Shown one piece after another: positions 53,066 through 61,834 of a stretch of 64,000 nt of DNA. This stretch comes from Syntrophobacterales bacterium (GTDB taxonomy: Bacteria; Desulfobacterota; Syntrophia; Syntrophales; UBA5619): assembly GCA_019429105.1 (NCBI GenBank), contig JAHYJE010000018.1, positions 1-64,000 on the forward strand, given 5' to 3'. Within the stretch, counting starts at the first letter, position 1. Every line of letters begins with the position of its first letter. A program made the position numbers and the translations under genes. Below the pieces are notes generated by a model. That model searched no databases. It was not told the DNA's origin and was given only the letters and a program-made list of their open reading frames with translations.

Positions 53066-54426
53066 GGTTTGCACCTCTTCAACGCCGCGGCCATCAGCAC
53101 CGCCGCTTCAATCGAGTGAGCCACCGGAACTCCATTGAGCTCAAATCCCTCGATCATCATCTCATATTTTTCCACATGCGGCACATAGGCGATTAGCGCC
53201 TTCCCCGCCTTTTGAAAAATGGAACTCAGCCTCGCCCCCAGATCGGAGGTGATTCCGGGGGTGTAGGGAAGAAGCAGCATCAAGACGCAGTCAATTTCCG
53301 GCATGGCGCTTAGATGACTGGCCACGGCGATAAAGTCTTCGTCCACGCCGCTGCCCGTCAAATCAATGGGGTTGGAAAGCGAAGCGATGTTCTTGATGCT
53401 GTCGGAGATCCCTTCCTTGAGCAGTTCCTGCTCCCGGGGAGCGAGCTGCGGCACTTGCAGGCCCTGGGCCGCGCAGACATCGACGGTGATGGCGCCATGC
53501 CCGCCGCTGCAGGTAACAATCGCGACCTTGCCGTCAATGGGCGTTTGATAACAGCTTAGAGCTTCACAAAAGGAGATTAGCTCCAGTTCATTTTTCGCCT
53601 CCACTACGCCCATTTGCGCCATTACCTGAGAAAATACCTCATAATCGCCGGCAAGGGAGGCGGTATGGCTCGAAACCGCTCTGCTCCCGCCGGGGCTCTT
53701 TCCGGATTTGATCATAATAACCGGCTTCTCGCAGGCGGCCGCAGCAAGGACAAAGTCCCGCCCCTCTCCCTCGGCAAAGCCTTCGACATAAAAGGCGATA
53801 ACCTTCGTTGCCGGGTCATTTTCGAGATACCGCAGCAGATCGATTTCCCTGATCAGCGCCTTATTCCCGATACTTACCCCGAGGGAGAGTCCTATCCCCT
53901 CTTCCTTGAATTTGAGCATGACGTCCACCAGGATGCCCCCGCTCTGACTTACCACCGCCACATTCCCAGGCTCCGGCCTGATCATGCGCTCGATCGGCAA
54001 AAAGAAAGTATCCACGATGGCCGGGGCGTAAATGCCAAGGCAATTCGGGCCGACAAAGGGGAAATCGGCTTTTTTTGCCAGAACCGCGAGTTGTTCCTGG
54101 AGGTCATGGCGACCGATTTCGGAAAACCCTCCCGAGATGATCACGGCGCCACCCACCTTGGCCTCGATGCACCGAGAAAGAATCTCGGGCACCTGTTCGG
54201 CGCGGGCGGCAATTACAGCCAAATCAATTCTTTCAGGAATATCGGATATTTGTTTGAAAACCGCCTCCCCCTGCAGGACTCCCCCTCGGGGATTGACCGG
54301 ATAGACCTTTACCGGATAGCGCAGCAGGTTTTTTCGGAAAATCACGTTGGCCGGATTTTGGTCGTTCTGCAGTGAAACGCCGATTACCGCCATGGTTTTT
54401 GGTTGAAAAAGATAGCTAAAATCCAT
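53059..54426 (-). CDS. ADP-forming acyl-CoA ligase, alpha (CoA-binding) subunit
   Basis: 455 aa: CoA-binding Rossmann domain (TMAVIGVSLQNDQNPANVIF; KVYPVNPRGG), succinyl-CoA-ligase-like domain (FVGPNCLGIY; AVVSQSGGILVDVM) and the phosphorylated-His motif SSHTASLAG. A full-length alpha subunit encoded with a separate beta subunit indicates acetyl-/acyl-CoA synthetase (ADP-forming), consistent with fatty-acid oxidation to acetate. Confidence 0.92.
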   Translation of the reverse strand: MDFSYLFQPKTMAVIGVSLQNDQNPANVIFRKNLLRYPVKVYPVNPRGGVLQGEAVFKQISDIPERIDLAVIAARAEQVPEILSRCIEAKVGGAVIISGGFSEIGRHDLQEQLAVLAKKADFPFVGPNCLGIYAPAIVDTFFLPIERMIRPEPGNVAVVSQSGGILVDVMLKFKEEGIGLSLGVSIGNKALIREIDLLRYLENDPATKVIAFYVEGFAEGEGRDFVLAAAACEKPVIMIKSGKSPGGSRAVSSHTASLAGDYEVFSQVMAQMGVVEAKNELELISFCEALSCYQTPIDGKVAIVTCSGGHGAITVDVCAAQGLQVPQLAPREQELLKEGISDSIKNIASLSNPIDLTGSGVDEDFIAVASHLSAMPEIDCVLMLLLPYTPGITSDLGARLSSIFQKAGKALIAYVPHVEKYEMMIEGFELNGVPVAHSIEAAVLMAAALKRCKPC

Positions 54427-54563
54427 TGTTAATCCCTCTCACTGATCCTTGGACCTTCGAATGATAAAGCCTCTATGACTGGGGATCATACCTCAGGAGG
54501 CGTTGATTGTCCATTGAACATTGATCAAGTTGAGAGATATCGGTTGACAAGATTCATTCTTTT

Positions 54564-54737
54564 GAGGCAATTGCAAAACTCTCACATTCTGTCATTCCCG
54601 CAATGATTTTAAGCGGGAAAACGAAGTTTAATGTTCATAATCTGGTTCTAACTGCTTGAAAAACCGTATTCCCGATAGAAGTATTGTGTACATTAAGCTC
54701 CGCTTTCGGGAATGACAAATAGTTTTGCAATTGGCTC
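54564..54737. mobile_element. MITE-like element, copy B (174 bp, inverted relative to A)
   Basis: GAGGCAATTGCAAAACTCTC ... AGTTTTGCAATTGGCTC, the reverse complement of copy A with few differences, flanked by TTTT on both sides. It lies between the ligase operon and azlC. Confidence 0.85.
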
Positions 54738-54743
54738 TTTTAT

Positions 54744-54989
54744 ATGAAAAACTCCATGCGGCAGCAAGACCCTTCAACGTATGCAGGCGACGCAGTTGGC
54801 ATTCTTGCTTTTCTTCAGCCCCGGCGTACTTTATTTCAGTCAGTTATAGTGGACACCAAGGCCCACAGGCGAATCGTCGAAGCACAAAAGATCATCCTTC
54901 AGTATGGGATCGAACCGGTGAATTTACTTATAAAAAACCTCGATTACGTGGAGAGTGTCAGGGAATATGAATTCTGGTTCTTCAGATAA
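54744..54989 (+). CDS. Small hypothetical protein upstream of azlC
   Basis: 81 aa, MKNSMRQQDPSTYAGDAVGI ... VIVDTKAHRRIVEAQKIILQ ... EFWFFR. It begins 7 nt after the MITE copy and overlaps the azlC start by 23 nt. No ribosome site and no family recognised, but the length and composition look protein-like. Confidence 0.4.
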   Translation: MKNSMRQQDPSTYAGDAVGILAFLQPRRTLFQSVIVDTKAHRRIVEAQKIILQYGIEPVNLLIKNLDYVESVREYEFWFFR

Positions 54990-55686
54990 AAATTTTTCGC
55001 TCAGCACTTTCAGAAAAGGATTCGCCGCCGCCTGGCCCGTCTGCCTTGGCTATATTGCGGTCGGATTGGCCTTTGGCGTAATTGCCCGGAAGGCGGGCCT
55101 CCAGCCGCTGGAGGTCGGCTTGATGTCGCTTTTTGTTTACGCCGGCAGCTCCCAGTTTATCGCTGCCGCGATGATCGGCAGCGGCGCCGGATTATTGCCG
55201 ATCGTTCTCACCACATTTGTCGTCAATCTTCGCCATCTGCTGATGAGCTCGGCTTTATCGCTCCATCTGCGCGGATTGAGCGGCCCCCGGACGGCGCTTT
55301 TCGCCTATGGCGTTACCGACGAGAGCTTTGCAGTGAACTCCGCCCTTTTTCGTCAAGGCAACTGGAACTGGCAGACAGCGCTTGTTGTCAATCAGATAAG
55401 CAACCTGGCCTGGGTGGCAAGCACGATTGTCGGCAGCATGTTAGGCAGCTTTGTGCCGGATGGCGCGTTGGGGCTTGACTATGCGCTGACAGCCATGTTC
55501 ATCTGTCTTTTGGTATTTCAGGTCAGGGATTCGCTGCAAGCTCTAATAGCCCTGCTTTCAGGAATCCTTGCCGTCGCCATTGCGCTTTTCGTTCCGGGCA
55601 ATTACCATGTTATCCTTGCCTCATTTTTCGCGGCGACTATCGGCCTGATACTCCGGAGAAGAAAAAAGGCGCGTGAAAAGTCATGA
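54967..55686 (+). CDS. azlC: AzlC-family branched-chain amino acid exporter subunit
   Basis: 239 aa, highly hydrophobic. FAAAWPVCLGYIAVGLAFGV, VYAGSSQFIAAAMIGSGAGL and VNLRHLLMSSALS are AzlC signatures. The large subunit of a two-component exporter with AzlD, whose start overlaps its stop by 4 nt. ATG 54967 lacks a strong site; the overlapping small gene may couple translation. Confidence 0.93.
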   Translation: MNSGSSDKNFSLSTFRKGFAAAWPVCLGYIAVGLAFGVIARKAGLQPLEVGLMSLFVYAGSSQFIAAAMIGSGAGLLPIVLTTFVVNLRHLLMSSALSLHLRGLSGPRTALFAYGVTDESFAVNSALFRQGNWNWQTALVVNQISNLAWVASTIVGSMLGSFVPDGALGLDYALTAMFICLLVFQVRDSLQALIALLSGILAVAIALFVPGNYHVILASFFAATIGLILRRRKKAREKS

Positions 55687-56003
55687 ACATCGAGATATTG
55701 ATAATCATCCTCTGCATGGGCGCCGTCACGTATATCCCCCGCTGGGCGCCGCTTTATCTTTTGTCTCGCCGCAAGCTGCCGCCCTGGTTTATCGAGTGGC
55801 TCGATTTCATTCCCGCAGCAATCCTCAGCGCGCTTATCCTCCCGTCCATCCTGACGCTCGGCGAACCAAGGCATTTGGATGCCTTGACCCCGGAGTTTCT
55901 CCTGGCGCTTCCTACCCTTTTTGTCGCCGTCAAAACCAGATCGCTGGCAGCAACGGTTCTTGCCGGCATGGGCTTATTCTGGATAGTCCAGAGATTTTTA
56001 TGA
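55683..56003 (+). CDS. azlD: AzlD-family exporter subunit
   Basis: 106 aa with four hydrophobic segments; YIPRWAPLYLLSRRKLPPWF and VAVKTRSLAATVLAGMGLFW match AzlD. It is coupled to azlC through ATGA. Confidence 0.92.
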   Translation: MNIEILIIILCMGAVTYIPRWAPLYLLSRRKLPPWFIEWLDFIPAAILSALILPSILTLGEPRHLDALTPEFLLALPTLFVAVKTRSLAATVLAGMGLFWIVQRFL

Positions 56004-56111
56004 AGTTGATTATTGCTTAAAATGCACGTAAATGTTATGGCCAGCCCCATTGAACAGCATCTCAAAAAGCTCCGCCCGGATAGAGTTTTTATTAAACAAG
56101 AGGTCTTGATT

Positions 56112-57155
56112 ATGAATTATGTTGATTTAAGGAGCGATACGGTAACGCTGCCGACAACGGAAATGCGCAAGGCGATCTTTGATGCCGATCTGGGCGACGA
56201 TGTTTTCACCGAGGATCGAACGGTGAACAAACTTCAGGATCTGGCGGCCAAACGTCTCGGGATGGAAGACGCCCTTTTGGTCGCCAGCGGTACAATGGGA
56301 AACCTGGTCTCCGTACTTGCCCACTGCGCCCGCGGCGAGGAGATCATCCTCGGCGACATCTCTCATATTTTTCTGAACGAGGCGGGCGGCATATCCGCGC
56401 TCGGCGGCGTTTTTCCCCATACCCTGCCCAATCAGCCCGACGGAACACTCAGGCTCGAGGATATCGAAAAAGCCATCCGCGCCGAGAACATCCATTTTCC
56501 CCATACCCGCCTGATCTGCTTGGAAAACACCCACAACCGCTGCTACGGTGCCGCCTTGACGCCGCAATACACGGCCTCCGTTGTCGCCCTGGCCCGCAGC
56601 CGCGGCCTTCATGTTCACCTTGATGGCTCGCGCATCTTCAATGCGGCCTGCGCCCTCGACATAGATGTCCGGGAACTGACGAAAGGGGTTGACTCGGTCA
56701 ATGTCTGCCTTTCCAAGGGATTATCCGCACCGGTAGGCTCGCTTATCTGCGGCGGCAAGGATTTTATCGCACGGGCAAGGCGGATCAGAAAAATGGTGGG
56801 CGGCGGGATGCGCCAGGCGGGGATTATCGCCGCGGCCGGAATTGTCGCCCTGGAAACAATGGTCGCTCGTCTGTCCGAAGACCATGAAAATGCACGCATT
56901 CTTGCAGAGGGAATCGTGAACATTCCGGGGCTGGCCGCGGAACCGGCGCGGGTACAGACCAACATTGTCTATCTCGACCTTCTTGCTCAAAATTTCACCG
57001 ATGAGGAATTAATGGCTCAACTGGCGGCAAACGGCGTCAGGCTGCTGCACACCGGCCCCTCTCGCTTCCGGATGGTCACCCACTACGGCATCGACCGGGA
57101 TGCAATCGACAGGGCTTTGACTGCGCTTGGCAATGTAATGAGAAAAAAGGGCTGA
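56112..57155 (+). CDS. ltaE: Low-specificity L-threonine aldolase
   Basis: 347 aa. It begins MNYVDLRSDTVTLPTTEM, typical of the family; LENTHNRCYGA, LHVHLDGSRIFNA and the PLP Lys in NVCLSKGLSAPVGS follow. It cleaves L-threonine/allo-threonine to glycine and acetaldehyde. ATG 56112 has AAGAGGT upstream; upstream Met codons lack one. Confidence 0.94.
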   Translation: MNYVDLRSDTVTLPTTEMRKAIFDADLGDDVFTEDRTVNKLQDLAAKRLGMEDALLVASGTMGNLVSVLAHCARGEEIILGDISHIFLNEAGGISALGGVFPHTLPNQPDGTLRLEDIEKAIRAENIHFPHTRLICLENTHNRCYGAALTPQYTASVVALARSRGLHVHLDGSRIFNAACALDIDVRELTKGVDSVNVCLSKGLSAPVGSLICGGKDFIARARRIRKMVGGGMRQAGIIAAAGIVALETMVARLSEDHENARILAEGIVNIPGLAAEPARVQTNIVYLDLLAQNFTDEELMAQLAANGVRLLHTGPSRFRMVTHYGIDRDAIDRALTALGNVMRKKG

Positions 57156-57156
57156 A

Positions 57157-57807
57157 ATGGCGAAGAAGATCGACATCATTCTGACTTCACAGCCTTTTAT
57201 CGGTTTTTTATACCATTTTATCCGCCTCTATTCGGGCACGCTGCGGCTGAAGGTTGAAAACGAATCCCCGTGGCAGAAACACCTCGAACAGGGCGGGCGC
57301 GTTCTTTTGTGCGCCTGGCATCAACAGTTTTTCGGGGCCATCCGTCATTTTCAGAACTATCGCACCCTGCAACCGAGCTTGATGATCTCCAAAAGCAAGG
57401 ACGGGGAAATCATCGCCGGGGTGGCCCTCCGCAGCGGCTGGACGCCCGTCCGCGGCTCCTCTTCCCGGGGCGGACGGGAGGCGATGAAGGAAATTGTCAA
57501 TAAGCTTAAAGAAACGGGCCTGGCCGCCCACATCGTTGACGGACCGCAGGGGCCGGCCGGAGTCGTCAAAAACGGATTGATCGCCATCGCCCAATACGCC
57601 GACGCGGTGATTGTCCCCTTTTACGTCTTTGCCGACCGGGCCTGGCATTTCAACAGTTGGGACCGCTTTTTTCTCCCGAAGCCCTTCTCCCGGGTGACGA
57701 TCCGGTTCGATGAGATGATTCATCTGGCGCCGGCGGAAAATGAAGCGGAATTCGAGGCGCAGCGGAAGTCTGTCGAAAAAACAATGCTCCCGCATCTGCA
57801 CCGCTGA
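57157..57807 (+). CDS. DUF374 lysophospholipid acyltransferase-like protein
   Basis: 216 aa. RVLLCAWHQQFFGAIRHF (catalytic His in WHQQ), KSKDGEIIAGVALRSGW with RGSSSRGG, and HIVDGPQGPAGVVKNGLIAI are the DUF374 pattern, a branch of LpxL-like acyltransferases. One nt after the aldolase stop, so cotranscribed. Likely transfers an acyl chain to lipid A or phospholipid. Confidence 0.88.
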   Translation: MAKKIDIILTSQPFIGFLYHFIRLYSGTLRLKVENESPWQKHLEQGGRVLLCAWHQQFFGAIRHFQNYRTLQPSLMISKSKDGEIIAGVALRSGWTPVRGSSSRGGREAMKEIVNKLKETGLAAHIVDGPQGPAGVVKNGLIAIAQYADAVIVPFYVFADRAWHFNSWDRFFLPKPFSRVTIRFDEMIHLAPAENEAEFEAQRKSVEKTMLPHLHR

Positions 57808-57960
57808 TCTCGAACCGCCCCCGTAAGCGGAATCAATAATGTTTATGGTTTCAAGTTGTTTGTAGTGGGTAGTCGAAAAGTGTTTGACGCACTCTCCCAC
57901 CCCGAAAGGCGGAAACATCGGCAGCATTTGCGCTCCCTCCCCCCTGCGGTCACAACGCAC

Positions 57961-58000
57961 TCCCTCACCTTCAAGGGGAGGGCCGGGGTGGGGATGGGTT
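57961..58000. repeat. G/C-rich foldback repeat
   Basis: CCCTCACCTTCAAGGGGAGG with a following GGGGTGGGGATGGG tail, similar to the 52112-52145 foldback. It lies between two convergent genes (57807 and 58006) and could act as a bidirectional transcription block. Confidence 0.45.
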
Positions 58001-58005
58001 AAAGA

Positions 58006-58566
58006 TTAAGCAGAAATTAATCGAGCTGTTACCGAACGGCATATCCCGTAAGACGTTGCGAAATAACATGACCGGGCCAGAATCCTCCAGGCTTCCAGCT
58101 TGCGCTCGTACGAAATTGCCGCATAGGCCGGGCTGGTCGAAGGCAGCAGATGGCAGGCCAACGCCCGGGACTTCAACAGTGGTTTGACCCGCTTTAAAAA
58201 GGTCAGCTCGGCCTTCCTGCCGTTAAAGAAAACCGCAGTTATCTGAGGATATTGAGCAAAAAATAATTCAAAATCATTAACAATTTCTGAATCTTTGGCG
58301 ATGCCTGCGTCAAGGCTGCTTTCCCGCGTGCAGGACGCAAGCACATCCCACAGGGCGATTCCGTTGAATTTCAGAATGCTCAACCGCTCTTGATAGGAAA
58401 GATCCGGAATAGCGCCGAAGAGTTCCCCCATGATCGGCCAGAAATGGTTGCGGGGGTGGGCGTAGTACTGGCCGGCGGCAAGGGACGCCCGGCCCGGCAT
58501 GCTTCCCAGCACAAGCGCCTGGGCAGCGCCGTCGGCAACCGGCAAAAAAGAGTGAAGCATTATCAT
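58006..58566 (-). CDS. UDG-superfamily DNA-deoxyinosine/uracil glycosylase
   Basis: 186 aa. LVLGSMPGRASLAAGQYYAH then PRNHFWPIM (motif A region with GSMPG and the NHFW-type substrate pocket) and HLLPSTSPAYA (motif B) match family 6 hypoxanthine-DNA glycosylases. It removes deaminated purines or uracil. The ATG at 58566 is chosen from three close Met codons; longer starts lack a site. Confidence 0.85.
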   Translation of the reverse strand: MIMLHSFLPVADGAAQALVLGSMPGRASLAAGQYYAHPRNHFWPIMGELFGAIPDLSYQERLSILKFNGIALWDVLASCTRESSLDAGIAKDSEIVNDFELFFAQYPQITAVFFNGRKAELTFLKRVKPLLKSRALACHLLPSTSPAYAAISYERKLEAWRILARSCYFATSYGICRSVTARLISA

Positions 58567-58665
58567 CTCAGACCCAACCAAATAAAAATGCGTTTTTAGA
58601 CTGATACATCCATCGATAATGAAAAACAAGCCCTATCGGCTAACTCACTTTGAATCTTTCAGTTT

Positions 58666-58818
58666 GAGCCAATTGCAAAACTATTTGTCATTCCCGAAAG
58701 CGGAGCTTAATGTACACAATGCTTCTATCGGGAATACGGTTTTTCAAGCAGTTAGAACCAGATTCCCGCTTAAAATCATTGCGGGAATGACAGAATGTGA
58801 GAGTTTTGCAATTGCCTC
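58666..58818. mobile_element. MITE-like element, copy C (153 bp)
   Basis: Same ends and orientation as copy A, with a 21-bp internal deletion (the ATGAACATTAAACTTCGTTT stretch is absent). AGTTT occurs on both sides, a 5-bp target duplication. Confidence 0.85.
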
Positions 58819-58886
58819 AGTTTGTTATTAATTTGCAAAATAACCGTTGCCTTAAGGCCAGCTTTGTTGTATGAGGTCCTCGACCT

Positions 58887-58919
58887 TAAAACCACGGGGC
58901 TCGACCCTGTGGTTTTTTA
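58887..58919 (+). terminator. Terminator/attenuator in the ABC-F gene leader
   Basis: ACCACGGGG-CTCGA-CCCTGTGGT (9 bp with one G-U) followed by TTTTTTA, ending 43 nt before the ABC-F start. Just upstream AGGTC-CTC-GACCT can form a competing small stem. No plus-strand gene ends here, so leader attenuation is plausible. Confidence 0.65.
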
Positions 58920-58961
58920 TTTAGGGCAATTGAGCAGGAGCAACCAAAGAGGAATGAAAAA

Positions 58962-60542
58962 ATGATAAACGTATCCAATGTCACCCTTGCCTACGGCAAA
59001 AAGACGCTGTTCAAAGAGGTAAATATCAAGTTCACGCCGGGCAACTGCTACGGCGTCATCGGCGCCAACGGCTCGGGGAAATCCACCTTTCTGAAGATTC
59101 TCGCCGGCGACGTGGAGCAGGACACGGGCGAGATATCCGTCGGTTCCCGGGAAAGGATCTCGGTGCTCAGCCAGGACCAGTTTGCCTTTGATGAAGAAAC
59201 GGTCATCGACGTAGTCATCATGGGGCATAAAAGGCTCTACGAAGTGATGGCCGCGCGCGAGGCGATCTACGCCAAGCCCGATTTTTCAGAGGCGGACGGG
59301 GTTGTCGCCGCGGAATTGGAGGCGGAATTCGCCGAAATGAACGGTTACGAAGCTGAAACCGATGCGGCGGTGCTGCTAAACGGGCTGGGCATCCCCGAAG
59401 CGCTCTGTTCCCGGAAAATGACGGAACTCGACGGAGGCAACAAGGTGCGCGTGCTGCTCGCCCGGGCCCTCTACGGCAATCCGGACGTCCTTTTGCTCGA
59501 CGAACCGACAAACCACCTGGACCTTAGTTCCATCGCCTGGTTGGAGGATTTTCTCTCCCGCTTCCGCAACACCGTCATTGTTGTCTCCCACGACCGCCAT
59601 TTTCTGAACCAGATCTGCACGCACATTGCCGATATCGATTTCGGGAAAATCCGCGTGTATGCGGGCAATTACGACTTCTGGTACCAGGCAAGCCAGATGA
59701 TCGTCCAACAGAAGCAAAACGAAAACCGCAAGGCCACGGAAAAGGCGGATGAATTGAAGGCCTTTATCCAGCGCTTCAGCGCCAACGCCTCCAAATCGAA
59801 GCAGGCCACCTCCCGGAAAAAACTCCTTGAAAAACTGACCATCGAAGATCTGCCGGTTTCCTCGCGCAAGTATCCGTTTATCCAGTTTAAACCGGAGCGC
59901 CCCTGCGGAAACACCATCCTCGAGATCACCGGGCTCGGCAAGGATGTTCAGGGGGTTTCCGTGTTAAACAACCTGAACCTCACCCTGCGCAAAGGGGACA
60001 AGATCGCCTTTGTCGGGGGCGATGGCCTGGCCAAGACTACCCTCTTCCAGATACTCGCCGGGGAGATAACCCCGGACAGGGGAAGTTTCCGCTGGGGAAC
60101 AACGATTACCCCAGCCTATTTTCCGAAGGAAAACAGCGCCTATTTCCGGGGCAATCTGACTCTGGTGGACTGGCTCTGTCAGTTTCCCCCTTGCGATGGA
60201 GAGAGCTTCGCCCGGGGTTTCCTCGGGAGGATGCTCTTTTCCGGCGAAGAGGCGCTAAAGAAAACCAGCGTGCTTTCCGGCGGGGAACAGGTGCGCTGCA
60301 TGCTCTCCCGGATGATGCTGACCGGCGCCAATGCCCTGATTCTTGACGAGCCCACCAATCACCTCGATCTGGAATCGCTCACGGCCCTGAACAACAGTCT
60401 CGTTGCCTTTCCGGAGGTAATCCTAATGGCTTCCCGCGACTACGAGCTGGTCTCCACCGTCGCCAACCGCATCGTCGAGATTACCCCCGACGGGTTAATT
60501 GACCGGGCGATGGGCTTCGAGGAATATCTGCAGGCCAGTTGA
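58962..60542 (+). CDS. ABC-F ATPase (YbiT-like) with degenerate second ATPase site
   Basis: 526 aa, two ABC domains and an ABC-F linker (SANASKSKQATSRKK). NBD1: Walker A GANGSGKST, signature region MTELDGGNKVRVLLARAL (LDGG instead of LSGG), Walker B VLLLDEPTNHLD, H-loop VVSHDRHF. NBD2: Walker A is GGDGLAKTT (a key Gly replaced by Ala), signature LSGGEQVR intact, Walker B LILDEPTNHLD, and the H-loop is MASRDYEL with the His lost. Translation-factor role on the ribosome is known for the family; the odd NBD2 suggests one site is catalytically weak. Confidence 0.9.
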   Translation: MINVSNVTLAYGKKTLFKEVNIKFTPGNCYGVIGANGSGKSTFLKILAGDVEQDTGEISVGSRERISVLSQDQFAFDEETVIDVVIMGHKRLYEVMAAREAIYAKPDFSEADGVVAAELEAEFAEMNGYEAETDAAVLLNGLGIPEALCSRKMTELDGGNKVRVLLARALYGNPDVLLLDEPTNHLDLSSIAWLEDFLSRFRNTVIVVSHDRHFLNQICTHIADIDFGKIRVYAGNYDFWYQASQMIVQQKQNENRKATEKADELKAFIQRFSANASKSKQATSRKKLLEKLTIEDLPVSSRKYPFIQFKPERPCGNTILEITGLGKDVQGVSVLNNLNLTLRKGDKIAFVGGDGLAKTTLFQILAGEITPDRGSFRWGTTITPAYFPKENSAYFRGNLTLVDWLCQFPPCDGESFARGFLGRMLFSGEEALKKTSVLSGGEQVRCMLSRMMLTGANALILDEPTNHLDLESLTALNNSLVAFPEVILMASRDYELVSTVANRIVEITPDGLIDRAMGFEEYLQAS

Positions 60543-60561
60543 GCTGAATTGAAAAATACCA

Positions 60562-60614
60562 TTGACAAGCATTTTTGAACGGGGTATCAGCACATCTTAA
60601 TAAATGAACGTTCA
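60562..60614 (+). promoter_or_regulatory. Promoter and palindromic operator of the truncated TetR gene
   Basis: TTGACA (60562-60567), 17-nt spacer, TATCAG (60585-60590), then TGAACGTTCA (60605-60614), a perfect 10-bp palindrome typical of TetR sites. Confidence 0.6.
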
Positions 60615-60629
60615 CTCATACGTGAGGAG

Positions 60630-60821
60630 ATGAATCTGAAAACTTCCGACAAACGCAGGGAAATTATTAACGCGGCGCTGAAGTTGATGGCAGAACAGGG
60701 CTTTCATGGCGCGCCAATGGCGATGATCGATGCAAACCAGTCCAGCTCCGATCTGTTGAGGATGAAACAGGAGCTCGTCGGCGGACAAATGAAAAAAAAC
60801 AACATTCGGGGGCAAAGGTAA
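60630..60821 (+). pseudogene. TetR-family regulator, 3'-truncated
   Basis: KRREIINAALKLMAEQGFHG then APMAMIDAN is the first HTH helix set of a TetR regulator. After ~30 residues the sequence becomes unrelated (SSSDLLRMKQELVGG), and it stops at 63 aa. The promoter-operator in front remains intact. The break is close to IS fragments. Confidence 0.65.
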
Positions 60822-60830
60822 AGTATAACA

Positions 60831-60941
60831 CTCCCCGAAAACTGGACAGGGTAATAAGGTGCATGTTAGGTTGCCACAGACCGAATGAGGAGGGTAAAGA
60901 TGGCAGAGAACATGCGAAAGAATCACGATGCGGCTTTTAAG
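60831..60941 (+). pseudogene. IS3-family orfA fragment (left, plus strand)
   Basis: CCCCGAAAACTGGACAGGG resembles IS3-family terminal repeats. GAGGAGGG and ATG 60900 begin MAENMRKNHDAAFK, the orfA N-terminus, which is cut after AAG 60941. Confidence 0.6.
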
Positions 60942-60942
60942 T

Positions 60943-61135
60943 GGGAATGTCAACCGAAAATTGACCAACCTGGTAGCGCTGCGAAAGTTCAACGAGCGTC
61001 TGCTCGCCTTTTAGTGCCTCCAGCGCCACTTCTGCCTTAAATGCCGGTGCGTGATTCCTTCTTGGTCTCTTGCTCATTTGCTGCTCCTCCTTGCCTCCAT
61101 TATGGAGCAGCTTTACCACTTATGTCACTGTCCTT
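60943..61135 (-). pseudogene. IS3-family orfA fragment (right, minus strand)
   Basis: From ATG 61077 the minus strand reads MSKRPRRNHAPAFKAEVALE then ALKGEQTLVELSQRYQV, an IS3 orfA N-terminus. It breaks into a short palindromic stretch GTCAACCGAAAATTGAC (60947-60963), which looks like the end of a third IS. The outer end carries TGTCACTGTCC (61121-61131) as the likely terminal repeat. Confidence 0.65.
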
Positions 61136-61140
61136 TTTTG

Positions 61141-61543
61141 CCAGACCAGCTCACCCACAGCTCTTTGACGGATAGAAGCCCTTGATCCTTGAAGGGAGAA
61201 AAGGGGATTTATTTTCTTCTAAGAATAACGACAAAACCCGCCGAACCGGACGCTTGAGAGGACGGCGGGAAGCGGGCGGTGGCGCTTCGCGGCAAAATCC
61301 TTGGCCGCCGCCACTCATTTTTTTCGTTAGGCGGACCTTGAGATCAGATTTCTTTGTTCCATTAACCGCCCGTTGGAAAAAGTTGGACGGCGATCAGGAA
61401 GTCGGCCAGGACGGAAAGTCCATCAATTCAATCTATCCTCGTTCAAATGCAGGCCAATCAAAAAATAATTGTCCAAATAACGTGCAACGCTGCACCCCTC
61501 TTCCTTTACATTTTGTTCCGCATTTTAAAAATGACGACACCCC
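61141..61543. other. 403-bp stretch without a recognisable gene
   Basis: An open frame covers part of it, but its translation is rich in Arg/Pro/Asn with no motif and no ribosome site. I see no RNA gene or repeat family. It is probably scar sequence between the IS remnants and the SOS-type promoter. Confidence 0.4.
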
Positions 61544-61572
61544 TTGACAATAGAACGACTGTTCTATATATA
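61544..61572 (+). promoter_or_regulatory. SOS-type promoter with LexA-like box in the spacer
   Basis: TTGACA (61544-61549), 17-nt spacer holding TAGAAC-GACT-GTTCTA (61551-61566), and TATATA (61567-61572). GAAC-N4-GTTC is the Gram-positive-type LexA box. It overlaps the promoter and directly precedes the umuD-like gene. Confidence 0.75.
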
Positions 61573-61578
61573 TCAGCC

Positions 61579-61824
61579 ATGCAAGAGAATCATTCAATTG
61601 AAAGAGCGCAAAGCCGCATCGCATTTTCCGGGAATTGCCGAAGGCTTCCCCGGGTGGGCGGGGTGCAGGATGGGTTCCCCTCGCCTGAGGATGAGGCCCT
61701 CTGCGATGTCCTGTCCATTGAGGGATATCTGATCGCACGGTCGGAATCATTTTTTTTGCTGAAGGTCAGCGGCGATTCTATGAACGGCATCGTCACCGCC
61801 GTGATCCGCAAATATAAAAGGTAG
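61579..61824 (+). pseudogene. UmuD-like S24 peptidase with internal deletion
   Basis: DGFPSPEDEALCDVLSIEGY, then FFLLKVSGDSMNG (catalytic Ser in SGDSM) match UmuD. The sequence then jumps directly to IVTAVIRKYKR, dropping the roughly 40 residues that hold the hydrolytic core and the catalytic Lys. The ATG at 61579 is only 7 nt after the -10 box, so the transcript would be leaderless. Probably inactive for self-cleavage. Confidence 0.7.
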
Positions 61825-61834
61825 CCTTCTTGTC

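Noticed and set aside
61182-61547. A 121-codon open frame
   Set aside because: No ribosome site, biased composition, no motif, and it runs into the SOS-type promoter region.
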